A DNA stretch of 42,117 nt from Lentimicrobiaceae bacterium (GTDB lineage Bacteria > Bacteroidota > Bacteroidia > Bacteroidales > UBA4417). A program made the translations under genes and the position numbers. Position 1 is the stretch's first letter, and every line of letters begins with the position of its first letter. The notes under the pieces were generated by a model. The model was not told the origin of the DNA. It ran no database searches and was given only the letters and a program-made list of their open reading frames with translations. The DNA lies in NCBI GenBank assembly GCA_028697555.1, contig JAQVEX010000019.1, positions 1 through 42,117 on the forward strand, given 5' to 3'. Shown here piece by piece: positions 23,914 through 32,723 of this stretch.

Positions 23914-24194
23914 AAAATAATATTGTTCAGTAATAAAACAAGAAGTCATATAGACTAAAGCCCAATGACAAGGTTCCTATATATTGACAATGGCTCACAA
24001 TATCGTAAGGCAGAACACTAGACTGTAACAAAGGTAAAAATCAAGCGAGCAGAAAGTGCCAATTTGAAAAGTATTGCAACTAATAAACTTTATCGTAGGT
24101 TGGTGTTGACGTGCTCCAAAATACTCGCCAGCTTTTAGCCTAAACCGTAGGCAGTATTGTACTTCAATTGCTAAACTATCCATATTCCCAAACC

Positions 24195-24238
24195 AAAATT
24201 CCTAAAACTTCAAGAATTTGATAAGTTTTAGGAATTTT
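24195..24238. terminator. Strong hairpin, probable bidirectional terminator
   Basis: AAAATTCCTAAAACTT (24195-24210) and its exact reverse complement (24223-24238) flank a 12-base loop. The arm ends give a T-run on either strand. It lies 281 bp past the PIN/DUF4435-like stop codon and just inside the right direct repeat. Confidence 0.7.
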
Positions 24239-24256
24239 GATTATTAACAATATAAC

Positions 24257-24277
24257 TTGTTTATTTTAAAATTGTTG
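24257..24277. repeat. Right copy of the 21-bp direct repeat
   Basis: Identical to 21011-21031 over all 21 bases. It is followed within 5 bp by the first copy of a 22-bp repeat (24282-24303), part of the dispersed element family. Confidence 0.85.
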
Positions 24278-24281
24278 CACA

Positions 24282-24349
24282 AATGACCGAAGTGTTTCAA
24301 CTCGTAACCCGTAACACGTAACACGCAACTCGCAACCCGTAACTCGCTC
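24282..24349. repeat. Repeat unit E1: 22-bp repeat plus heptamer array
   Basis: A 22-bp sequence starting AATGACCGAAGTG (24282-24303) runs into seven in-phase units: CTCGTAA, CCCGTAA, CACGTAA, CACGCAA, CTCGCAA, CCCGTAA and CTCGCTC (24301-24349). The same 22-mer recurs at 24454-24475, again followed by heptamers. Confidence 0.85.
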
Positions 24350-24409
24350 TATCCCCTCGCTTGCTCGATTTTGCAAATAGAGCGTAAGCACGAAATTAAT
24401 ACGCAGCAC

Positions 24410-24500
24410 TTCGGCATTTCGACACCTCGGCTACGCTCGGTGGGCACTAGCTCAATGACCGAAGTGTTTCAACTCCTAACTCCTAACTCATAACTCCTAA
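24410..24500. repeat. Dispersed hairpin element copy 2 with heptamer array E2
   Basis: On the minus strand 24462-24410 begins TCGGTCATTGAG and ends GTCGAAATGCCGAA, matching copy 1 at 20350-20407. An internal CACC...GGTG/CCGAG...CTCGG stem is present. The plus strand runs on into the second 22-mer (24454-24475) and four units CTCCTAA, CTCCTAA, CTCATAA, CTCCTAA (24473-24500). Confidence 0.75.
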
Positions 24501-24551
24501 CTCACCCGTCACTCCCGAATTCTCGGGACAAGCCACCACCATTCACAATCC

Positions 24552-24586
24552 CTAATTGTTCATTGCTCATTGATAATTGCTAATTG
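24552..24586. repeat. Heptamer array E3 (CTAATTG family), abutting the guaA stop
   Basis: Five in-phase units: CTAATTG, TTCATTG, CTCATTG, ATAATTG, CTAATTG. The array ends 3 bp before the guaA stop codon on the minus strand. Confidence 0.85.
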
Positions 24587-24589
24587 ACA

Positions 24590-26119
24590 TCACTCCCACT
24601 CAATAGTAGCAGGAGGTTTGGAGCTTATATCGTAAACAACTCTGTTTATGCCTTTAACTTTATTGATTATCAGATTGCTGACATCGGCTAGAAAATCGTA
24701 GGGTAGGTGATACCAATCGGCTGTCATGCCATCGGTGGAAGTTACTGCACGAAGTGCAACAACGTTTTCGTAGGTGCGTTCATCACCCATAACTCCGACG
24801 CTTTTAATTGGTAACAATATTGCAGCTGCTTGCCAAACTTTTTCGTAAAGTCCGCGTTTTTTCAAAAGGTCGATGAAAATATAATCTGCTTCTTGTATGA
24901 TTCTAACTTTATCAGCTGTAATATCTCCCAATATCCTGATACCTAAGCCGGGACCGGGGAAAGGATGTCGGTTAAGAATATTCGGGTCTATGTTAAGTTC
25001 GGTACCAATTTTTCTGACTTCATCTTTAAAAAGCATTCTGAGCGGTTCAACTAATTTGAGTTTCATATAGTCGGGCAAACCGCCAACATTATGATGACTC
25101 TTGATACTTACCGAAGGTCCTTTAACCGAAACCGATTCAATGACATCGGGATAAATTGTGCCTTGTGCTAACCAATTGGCATTGTCAATTTTTTTAGCTT
25201 CTTCGTCGAAAACTTCTATAAAAGTCCTACCTATTGCCTTACGCTTAGCTTCGGGGTCGCTTATACCTTTTAAAGCTGTTAAAAATTTATTTCCGGCATC
25301 AACGCCTTTTACATTCAAGCCCATGCCTTTGTATGAGTCTAATACAGAACTGAACTCATTTTTACGAAGCAAACCGTTATCAATAAAAATACAGTGCAAT
25401 TGCTCGCCAATAGCTTTGTGTAGCAAAACAGCACAAACGGTACTATCAACTCCACCGGATAAGCCAAGAATAACATTTTGGTCTCCTACGGTAGTTTTGA
25501 TTTTGCTTACCATTTCCGAAATGTACGACTTAGGCGTCCAGGTTTGTGCGCATCCGCAAACATCTAAAACAAAATTTTGCAAAATAGCTTTTCCGTCTGT
25601 GCTGTGGTACACTTCGGGGTGAAATTGTAATCCGAAAGTGTTTTCGTTGTTGATTTTATAAGCTGCAACCTTAACATCGGCAGTGCTTGCAATAATACTA
25701 AAACTGTCGGGGACTTGAGTAATAGTATCGGCGTGGCTCATCCAGACTTGCGAGTTAAGGTCAACATTTTTGAATAAAACGCTATTCTTGTCGATATAAC
25801 TCAAATTAGCTCTTCCGTACTCTCTTACAGTCGATTTTTCGACTTTTCCACCCAAATTATGAGATAAATACTGAGCTCCGTAGCAAATACCCAAAATAGG
25901 ATAGCGATTTCTTAACGAATCGATATCTATATTCGGTGCATCTTCATCTAAGACTGAAAAAGGACTTCCCGACAGGATAATTCCTTTTATATTACTACCC
26001 AATTTTGGTATTTTGTTATACGGATGAATTTCGCTGTAAACGCTGAGCTCACGTATTCTGCGTGCTATAAGCTGAGTGTATTGCGAACCGAAGTCTAAAA
26101 TTAATATGGTTTGATTCAT
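24590..26119 (-). CDS. guaA: GMP synthase (glutamine-hydrolysing)
   Basis: This 509-residue enzyme converts XMP to GMP with ATP and glutamine. The N-terminal class I glutamine amidotransferase domain has the triad C79 in [10 protein letters not shown]167 and E169 in QFHPEV. The ATP pyrophosphatase domain has the P-loop SGGVDS at 221-226, and the C-terminal dimerisation domain ends in [10 protein letters not shown]. The length is normal. It lies 25 bp after pepE on the same strand and may be cotranscribed. A heptamer array begins 3 bp past its stop codon. Confidence 0.96.
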   Translation of the reverse strand: MNQTILILDFGSQYTQLIARRIRELSVYSEIHPYNKIPKLGSNIKGIILSGSPFSVLDEDAPNIDIDSLRNRYPILGICYGAQYLSHNLGGKVEKSTVREYGRANLSYIDKNSVLFKNVDLNSQVWMSHADTITQVPDSFSIIASTADVKVAAYKINNENTFGLQFHPEVYHSTDGKAILQNFVLDVCGCAQTWTPKSYISEMVSKIKTTVGDQNVILGLSGGVDSTVCAVLLHKAIGEQLHCIFIDNGLLRKNEFSSVLDSYKGMGLNVKGVDAGNKFLTALKGISDPEAKRKAIGRTFIEVFDEEAKKIDNANWLAQGTIYPDVIESVSVKGPSVSIKSHHNVGGLPDYMKLKLVEPLRMLFKDEVRKIGTELNIDPNILNRHPFPGPGLGIRILGDITADKVRIIQEADYIFIDLLKKRGLYEKVWQAAAILLPIKSVGVMGDERTYENVVALRAVTSTDGMTADWYHLPYDFLADVSNLIINKVKGINRVVYDISSKPPATIEWE

Positions 26120-26144
26120 ATATTTTATCCGGAAAAGTTTATTA

Positions 26145-26864
26145 CTATGCGTTTAATTGCATTAAATAGTTGATATCGGTAGCATTGTCAACTTCCATAG
26201 GTTCGGTTCCGTATTTAAAAATACGCATGTTTCGTTTGCCTATGAGTTTTAAATTGTTGTTTTCAAGCGATAGAGCAGTAGCTTCTCTCAATCCTACAAC
26301 AGTAACTTTTTGATTGATTTCCAAAAATTCCAAAATTCGTTGTTCGCGTGTTTCGCCGCCGTGTCCTTCGGGATTAGCATCTAAATAATGCGGATTTATT
26401 TGGAATGGAATTAAATTTAAAGTTTTAAAGCTTTTCGGCTCAATAATTGGCATATCGTTGGTTGTACAAAGTGTAGGACAAGTAATGTTTGAACCTGCAC
26501 TCCAACCTATGTAAGGCATGCCTTCAAGCGCTTTCTTTCTGATTAATTCAAGCGAACCGTTATCCTGCATAGTTTGTACAAGTCGGAATGTGCTGCCACC
26601 ACCAACAACTATCGCATCGCACTGATTAATAGCTTCTTCAATGTTATTTTGGGTGTGAACACCAATTATTTCGCAACCGAATTGAGAAAATACGTCGGCA
26701 ACTTTTTTTGTGTAGTCGTCCCACGTTACAGTTACACCTGCATAAGGGAAGAATAAACATTTTTTTAAATTTTTACGCGAAATAAAATCTTTCAAATAAG
26801 GTAGAGTCCAACCGAGATAATTTTCGCCTGCATTTGTAGAGTTACTGAATAATAATAAATTCAT
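26145..26864 (-). CDS. pepE: Dipeptidase E (peptidase S51, alpha-aspartyl dipeptidase)
   Basis: This 239-residue cytoplasmic serine peptidase cleaves Asp-X dipeptides. The nucleophile is S122 in GWSAGSN, with D137 and H159 (NPHYLD) at a constant +2 offset from Salmonella PepE S120, D135 and H157. The flanking motif [10 protein letters not shown] and the GETREQRI segment are also typical. It is directly upstream of guaA on the same strand (25-bp gap). I see no TAnnTTTG box just ahead of it. Confidence 0.92.
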   Translation of the reverse strand: MNLLLFSNSTNAGENYLGWTLPYLKDFISRKNLKKCLFFPYAGVTVTWDDYTKKVADVFSQFGCEIIGVHTQNNIEEAINQCDAIVVGGGSTFRLVQTMQDNGSLELIRKKALEGMPYIGWSAGSNITCPTLCTTNDMPIIEPKSFKTLNLIPFQINPHYLDANPEGHGGETREQRILEFLEINQKVTVVGLREATALSLENNNLKLIGKRNMRIFKYGTEPMEVDNATDINYLMQLNA

Positions 26865-26991
26865 TTTTAAATGTGTTTATAAGGTTATTTAATTGTATTT
26901 ACTTTCACTTTCAAAACTCCAAAAATATGAAATTTGTTAAAATAATTCTCGTTTATAGGCTAAATATTGCGAAAATTAGAGTTAAATTTGT

Positions 26992-27047
26992 TTACGTGTT
27001 ACGTGTTACGTGTTACGTGTTACGTGTTACGTGGTTCGGGTTGCGTG
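26992..27047. repeat. Heptamer array F (TTACGTG)6
   Basis: Six perfect TTACGTG units (26992-27033) are followed by the degenerate units GTTCGGG and TTGCGTG. It is in the same CGTAAC/GTTACG family as arrays B, D2 and E1. Confidence 0.92.
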
Positions 27048-27055
27048 GGGCAAAG

Positions 27056-27170
27056 CAATTTACAATTAACAATGTGCAATTAGCAATTGTTAAATAATAA
27101 TTGCTAATTGTTCATTACTAATTGCTCATTGCTAAAGCCAACAGCTAACAGCCAAAAGCCAATAGCCAAT
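27056..27170. repeat. Heptamer cluster G: inverted CAATTnn / AATTGnn arrays, then AGCCAAC array
   Basis: Left units CAATTTA, CAATTAA, CAATGTG, CAATTAG and CAATTGT (27056-27090) face right units AATTGCT, AATTGTT, CATTACT, AATTGCT and CATTGCT (27099-27133). CAATT and AATTG are reverse complements, so this is another inverted pair. Then follow AGCCAAC, AGCTAAC, AGCCAAA and AGCCAAT twice (27136-27170), placed just ahead of a plus-strand gene as in cluster B. Confidence 0.85.
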
Positions 27171-27197
27171 TAATTCTTTCAATAAAAATAAACCTAT

Positions 27198-27229
27198 TTT
27201 TTTTCAAGAATAAAAATTGTATAAGTTTG
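27198..27229 (+). promoter_or_regulatory. Predicted promoter of the EamA gene
   Basis: TAAGTTTG (27222-27229) matches TAnnTTTG, with a T-rich block (27197-27204) about 20 bp upstream in the -33 position. The ATG at 27249 follows 19 bases later. Confidence 0.45.
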
Positions 27230-27248
27230 CACAAAATTAATCATTCAA

Positions 27249-28151
27249 ATGAACAGCGAACATAAAAATCAGACATTAAAAAATATTTCGGGCTTTGCAT
27301 ATCTGTGGATTGCTGCAATTATATGGGGTTTTGCCTTTGTGGCTCAGCGAAAGGGTATGGAAACCATGGGTCCCTTTTATTTTAATGTTTTTAGGTTTTT
27401 GCTTGGTGCTGCTACGGTGTTAGCTGTTATATGCATTCGTTCGGGTATTAAATCCATATCAAAGTCTGATTTTAAAATGGGTTTTTATGCCGGTTTGGTA
27501 TTGTTTATTGCGTCAACATTGCAACAAACCGGAATAGTATATACCGGAGCAGGCAAGGCAGGATTTATTTCGGGTACTTACATTGCATTTGTTCCCTTAT
27601 TAGGATTGGCATTGGGTCATAAAATTAGCAGAAAAAAATGGATAGGAATTTTGGTAGTACTCATAGGACTTATGATGCTAACATATCAAAAAGGATTTAG
27701 GTTGGAGAAAGGCGATATATTGTTGTTCCTGAGTGCAATATGTTGGGCAGTACACATACACGTAATTGACAAATGTTTAAAAAAAGTTCAGCCATTAAAC
27801 TTGGCATTTGTGCAGTTTTTGATTGCCGGATTGCTGAGTTTTGTGCCTGCGATGATATTTGAAGATGTATCACTAAGCACCATGCAAAGCACATTAATAC
27901 CTCTTTTATATGCAGGAATTTTATCGGTAGGTATAGCATATACGCTACAAGTAGTTGGACAAAAACTTGTAGAACCTTCGCTTGCAGCTCTGATAATGAG
28001 TTTCGAAACAGTATTCGCTTTAGTGGGTGGGTGGTTAGTTTTGCACGAACAGTTTGCCTTAAAAGAAATATTAGGTTGTTTGGTTATGTTTGCAGGTATG
28101 TTAATTGTGCAAATTAATTTTCAACAAAAAAATGTTAATAAAATATCGTAA
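27249..28151 (+). CDS. EamA/DMT-family permease
   Basis: This 300-residue inner-membrane protein has two tandem EamA repeats and about ten hydrophobic segments. The N-terminal repeat begins LWIAAIIWGFAFVAQRKGM, typical of the drug/metabolite transporter superfamily, with a second repeat from about residue 150. Such permeases export amino acids, nucleotides or other small metabolites; the substrate cannot be read from the sequence. It has its own promoter and lies 76 bp before rnfB, which has a separate -7 box. Confidence 0.85.
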   Translation: MNSEHKNQTLKNISGFAYLWIAAIIWGFAFVAQRKGMETMGPFYFNVFRFLLGAATVLAVICIRSGIKSISKSDFKMGFYAGLVLFIASTLQQTGIVYTGAGKAGFISGTYIAFVPLLGLALGHKISRKKWIGILVVLIGLMMLTYQKGFRLEKGDILLFLSAICWAVHIHVIDKCLKKVQPLNLAFVQFLIAGLLSFVPAMIFEDVSLSTMQSTLIPLLYAGILSVGIAYTLQVVGQKLVEPSLAALIMSFETVFALVGGWLVLHEQFALKEILGCLVMFAGMLIVQINFQQKNVNKIS

Positions 28152-28189
28152 AATATTATTGGTTTAAAAATAAAATAATATTTAATTGT

Positions 28190-28197
28190 TATCTTTG
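28190..28197 (+). promoter_or_regulatory. -7 box of the rnf operon
   Basis: TATCTTTG matches TAnnTTTG and lies 30 bp before the rnfB GTG. Transcription would begin near 28201. No clear -33 partner was found. Confidence 0.5.
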
Positions 28198-28227
28198 TGC
28201 AATTATAGAAACTAAAACAAAAAAGTC

Positions 28228-29103
28228 GTGAGTCAGACAATCATCTTTGCAGTAATAGCCTTATCGGGTATAGGCATCTTTGCTGCTTTAATCCTTTACT
28301 TTGTAGCACAAAAATTTAAGGTTGTAGAAGATCCTCGCATTGACCTTGTTAGCGATGCGTTGCCCGGTGCAAACTGTGGTGGATGCGGTTATGCAGGTTG
28401 CCGAAATTTTGCCGAACAAATTGTAAAAACCGAAAGCCTTGAAGGGCTAAATTGTCCTGTTGGCGGTAGTAAAACTATGAAAACCGTTGGCAATATTATG
28501 GGTTTACAAGCTACAGAAAGCGAACCTACGGTTGCTGTTGTTCGTTGTAATGGAAGCAAAGCCAATGCTTCCACTAAAACAATGTATCAGGGAGCAAACA
28601 GTTGTTTGTATGCTCAAATGGTTTTTAGCGGAGAGTCGGGGTGCTCGTTCGGCTGTTTGGGTTTAGGCGATTGTGTTGAGAGTTGCTTATTCGATGCTAT
28701 ACATATCAATCCTGAAACCGGTTTGCCTGTAGTTGACGAAGAAAAGTGTACAGCATGCAGTGCTTGCGTTAAGGCATGTCCTCGTAGTATCATTGAGCTT
28801 CGACAAAAAGGTGCTAAAGACAGAAGAGTATTTGTATCGTGTGTCAATAAAGAAAAAGGCGCTGTTGCTAAAAAGAATTGCACTGTAGCTTGTATAGGTT
28901 GCGGAATATGTGCCAAAACCTGTCCTTTTGATGCTATTACTGTTGAAAACAACCTCGCTTACATTGATTTTGAGAAATGTAAACTATGTCGTAAGTGTGT
29001 TGAAGTTTGCCCGACAGGAGCTATATTAGAAGTCAATTTTCCGGCTAAGAAGAAAGTTGAAACAAATAACGAAATAGAAAATACAGAACAAATTGTATCG
29101 TAA
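28228..29103 (+). CDS. rnfB: Rnf complex subunit RnfB (ferredoxin-accepting iron-sulfur subunit)
   Basis: This 291-residue subunit is anchored by one N-terminal membrane helix (about 5-27). A 4Fe-4S domain follows with C50, C53 and C58 in NCGGCGYAGC plus a later Cys in LNCPVGG. Next are a CSFGCLGLGDCVESC motif and three CxxCxxCxxxCP sites (CTACSACVKACP, CIGCGICAKTCP, CKLCRKCVEVCP). This long multi-cluster form is typical of anaerobes. RnfB takes electrons from reduced ferredoxin. The start is GTG at 28228, which gives the full membrane helix. It is first in rnfBCDGEA. Confidence 0.94.
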   Translation: MSQTIIFAVIALSGIGIFAALILYFVAQKFKVVEDPRIDLVSDALPGANCGGCGYAGCRNFAEQIVKTESLEGLNCPVGGSKTMKTVGNIMGLQATESEPTVAVVRCNGSKANASTKTMYQGANSCLYAQMVFSGESGCSFGCLGLGDCVESCLFDAIHINPETGLPVVDEEKCTACSACVKACPRSIIELRQKGAKDRRVFVSCVNKEKGAVAKKNCTVACIGCGICAKTCPFDAITVENNLAYIDFEKCKLCRKCVEVCPTGAILEVNFPAKKKVETNNEIENTEQIVS

Positions 29104-29126
29104 AATATAAATTAAAAGTTGAATTA

Positions 29127-30461
29127 ATGAAACTTAAAACATTTAGGAAAGGTGGCATACATCCACCCGAAAATAAGTTTGCAAAGAGTATTCCAATAAG
29201 CGAATTTCCTATTGTTAGAGAAGTTGTAATACCTTTATCTCAAAATATAGGTAGTCCGTCTAAACCAATAGTTAATAAAGGCGATTTTGTTAAAACAGGT
29301 CAGCTAATAGCCGAAGCCTCAGGTTTTGTTTCAGCAAACATCCATTCTTCGGTAACAGGTAAGGTTACTAAAATAGATGAATATATTTCGCAAAGCGGAT
29401 ATAAAACCACAAGCATATTCATTTCAACTGAAGAAGATCAATGGGTTGAAACTGCCGACCTTTCGCCGGATATTATTAATACAACCGATTTAGATGCGGG
29501 AGCAATTAACCATAAAATTCAGCAAATGGGAATTGTAGGTCTTGGCGGTGCTACGTTTCCTACCAACGTTAAGTTTGCAATTCCGAAAGATAAAAAAGTT
29601 ACAACTCTTATTATAAATGGTGCAGAGTGCGAGCCGTATCTCACAGCCGACCACCGACTAATGTTTGAACATCCCGAAGAAGTTATTATTGGAGCTACGG
29701 TAATTATGAAAGCAATAGGAGTTGATGAATGTTACATTGGTATAGAAAACAACAAACTCGGTGCTATTGAAGCAATACAAAAAATTGCTCAGAAGTACAA
29801 AGGTATACAGGTAGTTCCATTAAAAGTAAAATATCCGCAAGGAGCAGAAAAACAGCTTATAAAATCTATCACAGGCAAGGAAGTGCCTTCTGGAAAACTA
29901 CCGTTTGAAGTTGGTTGCGTTGTTTCAAATGTTGGAACTACGTATGCTATTTATCAGGCTGTTATGAAAAACATTCCTCTAATTAAGCGTATTGTAACTG
30001 TTGCTAGCAAATCTTTGGATAAATCGTATAATTTTACGATTAGAATAGGTACCCCAATAAATGACATTATAACCCATATTGGCGGTCTGCCAAACAATAC
30101 GTATAAAGTTGTTAGCGGTGGTCCTATGATGGGGAAGGCGGTTTTTTCAACAGAAGCTGTTGTTGCAAAAGGTACTTCAGGGATTTTGTTTCTCAACGAA
30201 AAAGATTCAGCTAGAAAAACTGAAGTCAATTGCATACGTTGTGCCAAATGTGTTAGAGCCTGTCCTATGGGTCTAGAACCTTATTTATTAGAAAAATTAG
30301 CAATAGTTAAAAATTGGGAATTAGCAGAAAATAACGACATTATGGATTGTGTTGAATGCGGTAGCTGCCAGTTCGTTTGCCCTGCCCATCGTCCGCTACT
30401 TGATTACATTAGAGTTGGAAAAAATACTGTTGGAAAAATAATTAGAAACAGAAAAAATTAA
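29127..30461 (+). CDS. rnfC: Rnf complex subunit RnfC (NADH-binding flavoprotein)
   Basis: This 444-residue peripheral subunit exchanges electrons with NAD through FMN. The N-terminus reads FRKGGIHPPENK as in RnfC. The NuoF-like core has GLGGATFPTNVK and INGAECEPYLTADHR. Two 4Fe-4S sites follow, C369/372/375/379 and C408/411/414/418. It starts 23 bp after rnfB and ends 3 bp before rnfD. Confidence 0.95.
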   Translation: MKLKTFRKGGIHPPENKFAKSIPISEFPIVREVVIPLSQNIGSPSKPIVNKGDFVKTGQLIAEASGFVSANIHSSVTGKVTKIDEYISQSGYKTTSIFISTEEDQWVETADLSPDIINTTDLDAGAINHKIQQMGIVGLGGATFPTNVKFAIPKDKKVTTLIINGAECEPYLTADHRLMFEHPEEVIIGATVIMKAIGVDECYIGIENNKLGAIEAIQKIAQKYKGIQVVPLKVKYPQGAEKQLIKSITGKEVPSGKLPFEVGCVVSNVGTTYAIYQAVMKNIPLIKRIVTVASKSLDKSYNFTIRIGTPINDIITHIGGLPNNTYKVVSGGPMMGKAVFSTEAVVAKGTSGILFLNEKDSARKTEVNCIRCAKCVRACPMGLEPYLLEKLAIVKNWELAENNDIMDCVECGSCQFVCPAHRPLLDYIRVGKNTVGKIIRNRKN

Positions 30462-30464
30462 CAT

Positions 30465-31472
30465 ATGAATATGCTTACAATATCAGGTTCACCTCACATA
30501 CACGATAATCAGAATGTGCCAAAAATGATGTGGAATGTCGTATTGGCTCTCGTTCCTGCATTATTTGTTGCGGTAATGTTTTTCGGAATATCATCACTTA
30601 TTGTAACAGCTGTATCCGTTGTATCTTGTGTTGCAGTTGAATATTTAATAACCAAATTCCTATTAAAAAAGCCTAACACTATTTCCGATGGGTCAGCCGT
30701 GATAACCGGAATTTTATTAGCATTTAATGTTCCATCGAGTTTGCCTTTGTGGCAAATAGTAATTGGGGCTATTGTAGCAATAGGTATTGCCAAAATGTCG
30801 TTTGGCGGTTTAGGAAACAACCCGTTTCATCCGGCTTTGGTAGGACGTGTATTTTTGTTAATATCTTTTCCTGCCGATATGACTACCTTTCCTGCGCCAA
30901 CCAATCAATTTTTTCCCGCAGCTGACGCTTATTCGGGTGCTACATCACTAACATTGGTTAAAGAAGGTCTTAAAGCAGGCAAAACAATCGAAGCAATAAT
31001 GCAAGAAATGCCGGGATATATGCAGTTTCTTGTAGGTGAAAGAGCCGGTTCGCTTGGCGAAATGTCGGTTATAGCCCTCGTACTTGGCGGATTATATCTA
31101 CTAATACGGAAAGTTATTACTTGGCATATTCCATTTTCTTATATCTTCACAGTCTTTTGTTTTACAGGAATATTGTGGCTAATCAACCCCGACTTATATA
31201 TTAATCCCTTATTTCACATACTAACAGGGGGTTTGTTTTTAGGAGCAATATTTATGGCAACCGATTTGGTAACAACGCCAATGTCAAATGTTGGTATGTT
31301 GATTTTTGGGGTAGGATGCGGAGTTATAACTGTGCTGATAAGGGTCTGGGGAGCATATCCCGACGGGGTATCGTTTGCTATATTAATTATGAATGCATTT
31401 ACTCCGCTTATCAACAGAGGTTTTAAGCCTAAGCGATTCGGTAAAGTTAAAAATGTAAAAATTAAATCTTAA
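30465..31472 (+). CDS. rnfD: Rnf complex subunit RnfD (flavinylated membrane subunit)
   Basis: This 335-residue polytopic membrane protein carries covalent FMN. The flavinylation motif DAYSGAT places the modified threonine at T160 (SGATSL 157-162). The motifs SPHIHDNQNVPKMMWNV near the N-terminus and GNNPFHPALVGR at 118-128 are typical. It takes part in ion translocation across the inner membrane with RnfA, E and G. A 3-bp gap to rnfC indicates tight coupling. Confidence 0.95.
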   Translation: MNMLTISGSPHIHDNQNVPKMMWNVVLALVPALFVAVMFFGISSLIVTAVSVVSCVAVEYLITKFLLKKPNTISDGSAVITGILLAFNVPSSLPLWQIVIGAIVAIGIAKMSFGGLGNNPFHPALVGRVFLLISFPADMTTFPAPTNQFFPAADAYSGATSLTLVKEGLKAGKTIEAIMQEMPGYMQFLVGERAGSLGEMSVIALVLGGLYLLIRKVITWHIPFSYIFTVFCFTGILWLINPDLYINPLFHILTGGLFLGAIFMATDLVTTPMSNVGMLIFGVGCGVITVLIRVWGAYPDGVSFAILIMNAFTPLINRGFKPKRFGKVKNVKIKS

Positions 31473-31482
31473 ATAAATTACA

Positions 31483-32061
31483 ATGAGCAAGAAATTACCT
31501 TCAACATTACCAAATATGGTTCTTTCGTTAGTTATAATTACTGCTGTTGTAGCTATGGCTCTAAGTTTTGTTTATGGCGTAACTCAAGAGCCTATACAAA
31601 AAACTAATAGGGAAAGGGAAGTAGGAGCTATAAAAAACGTAATTCCAAACTTTGATAATGACCCAACTCTAAATCCTCAAACTATCAATGACATATTGAT
31701 ATATGTAGGTATGAGTGGAACTGATACTGTGGGATACGCGATAAAAACGTATACCAATATGGGCTACGGCGGCAGATTCGACTTGATGGTCGGATTCAAT
31801 CCCGATTGTAGCATAAACAAAATAGTTGTTTTAGGTCATAACGAAACTCCCGGATTGGGCTCAAAAATGACGGAAGATGGTTTTATGAAACAGTTTTCGG
31901 GTCTGAAAATTAAAGAGCTTCCGAATAGCAATTTGGGTGTTAAAAAAGACGGTGGAACAATTGATGCAATAACTGCTTCAACAGTAACAACTAGAGCCTT
32001 CTGCGACGGAGTCCAAAAAGCTTACAACGCATTACAAGAATTATTAAATAAAAATGTCTAA
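31483..32061 (+). CDS. rnfG: Rnf complex subunit RnfG (flavinylated periplasmic-facing subunit)
   Basis: This 192-residue protein has one N-terminal membrane helix (about 10-31) and an FMN-binding domain. ETPGLGSKM (121-129) is a hallmark of the family. The flavinylation site is DAITAST (161-167), so the FMN threonine would be T167. The commoner form is DAISGAT, so Thr-Ala-Ser replaces Ser-Gly-Ala, still within the accepted pattern of the ApbE target motif. No apbE gene is in the window. It starts 10 bp after rnfD. Confidence 0.92.
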   Translation: MSKKLPSTLPNMVLSLVIITAVVAMALSFVYGVTQEPIQKTNREREVGAIKNVIPNFDNDPTLNPQTINDILIYVGMSGTDTVGYAIKTYTNMGYGGRFDLMVGFNPDCSINKIVVLGHNETPGLGSKMTEDGFMKQFSGLKIKELPNSNLGVKKDGGTIDAITASTVTTRAFCDGVQKAYNALQELLNKNV

Positions 32062-32084
32062 GCATAGTAATAAAATATACTAAA

Positions 32085-32672
32085 ATGAATAATGTTAAAC
32101 AATTTACTAAAGGCATAATAAAAGAGAATCCGGCTTTTGTTCTAGTGTTGGGAACCTGTCCGACATTAGCCGTTACAACTTCTGCCACAAACGGACTGGG
32201 TATGGGATTAGCTACGACCTTTGTTTTATTATGCTCGAATGTACTTATTTCTGCATTAAAAAACTTTATACCCGACAAAGTTCGTATAGTAGCGTTTATT
32301 ACCGTAATCGCTGCTTTTGTTACTATTGTCGATTTGTCTATGAAAGCGTACCTTCCGGATTTATACAATTCGTTGGGAATCTTTATTCCCCTAATTGTTG
32401 TAAACTGCATTATTTTGGGACGTGCCGAAGCCTTTGCTCAGAATAATAAAATAATCCCTTCAATGTTAGACGGATTGGGAATGGGAATAGGTTTTACTCT
32501 GGCTCTTGTACTTATGGGTAGTTTTAGAGAAATTTTAGGCAACGGTAGTATATTTGATATAAGACTGCTTCCTGCCGATGCCACAACCATACTGCTATTC
32601 GTTTTGCCTCCGGGAGCATTTTTCACTTTCGGCTACTTAATAGCATTAACAAAAGTGTTTAGAAAGAATTAG
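32085..32672 (+). CDS. rnfE: Rnf complex subunit RnfE
   Basis: This 195-residue integral membrane subunit has about six helices. Typical segments are TKGIIKENPAFVLVLGTCPTLA at the N-terminus (GTCP with the conserved Cys) and SLGIFIPLIVVNCIILGRAEAFA in the second half. RnfE and RnfA are inverted homologues that hold an iron-sulfur cluster between them in the membrane. It starts 23 bp after rnfG. Confidence 0.94.
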   Translation: MNNVKQFTKGIIKENPAFVLVLGTCPTLAVTTSATNGLGMGLATTFVLLCSNVLISALKNFIPDKVRIVAFITVIAAFVTIVDLSMKAYLPDLYNSLGIFIPLIVVNCIILGRAEAFAQNNKIIPSMLDGLGMGIGFTLALVLMGSFREILGNGSIFDIRLLPADATTILLFVLPPGAFFTFGYLIALTKVFRKN

Positions 32673-32723
32673 ATATAACTCGCAATTTATAAAAACAATA
32701 AAAAATTAAAATCGTAAAAAAAC

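Larger units (their letters stand above)
23914..24589. other. 676-bp intergenic region downstream of the PIN/DUF4435-like gene
   Basis: 23914-24190 holds no gene, repeat or RNA that I recognise, although its composition is less AT-rich than the gene before it. Then come a perfect 16-bp hairpin (24195-24238), the right 21-bp direct repeat (24257-24277), two copies of a 22-bp repeat (24282-24303 and 24454-24475), heptamer arrays (24301-24349, 24473-24500, 24552-24586), a hairpin element (24410-24462) and a TCCCGA/TCGGGA palindrome (24513-24528). Confidence 0.7.
26865..27248. other. 384-bp intergenic region between divergent pepE and the EamA gene
   Basis: After about 125 bp of AT-rich sequence it holds heptamer array F (26992-27047), then the paired arrays of cluster G (27056-27133) and an AGCCAAC-type array (27136-27170), and finally the promoter of the EamA gene. 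No gene or RNA is seen. Confidence 0.75.

Noticed and set aside
23995..24183. 62-codon minus-strand frame after the PIN/DUF4435-like gene
   Set aside because: Short, no recognised motif, no promoter or downstream support; left as unexplained non-coding sequence.
23940..24190. Integron attC-like recombination site
   Set aside because: Some GTTGG/CAAC-like words are present but no paired core sites or consistent imperfect palindrome could be drawn, and no integrase is seen.
26873..27097. 74-codon plus-strand frame in the pepE-EamA gap
   Set aside because: Its body is the TTACGTG array read as VLRVTCYVLRVT; no start signal or similarity.
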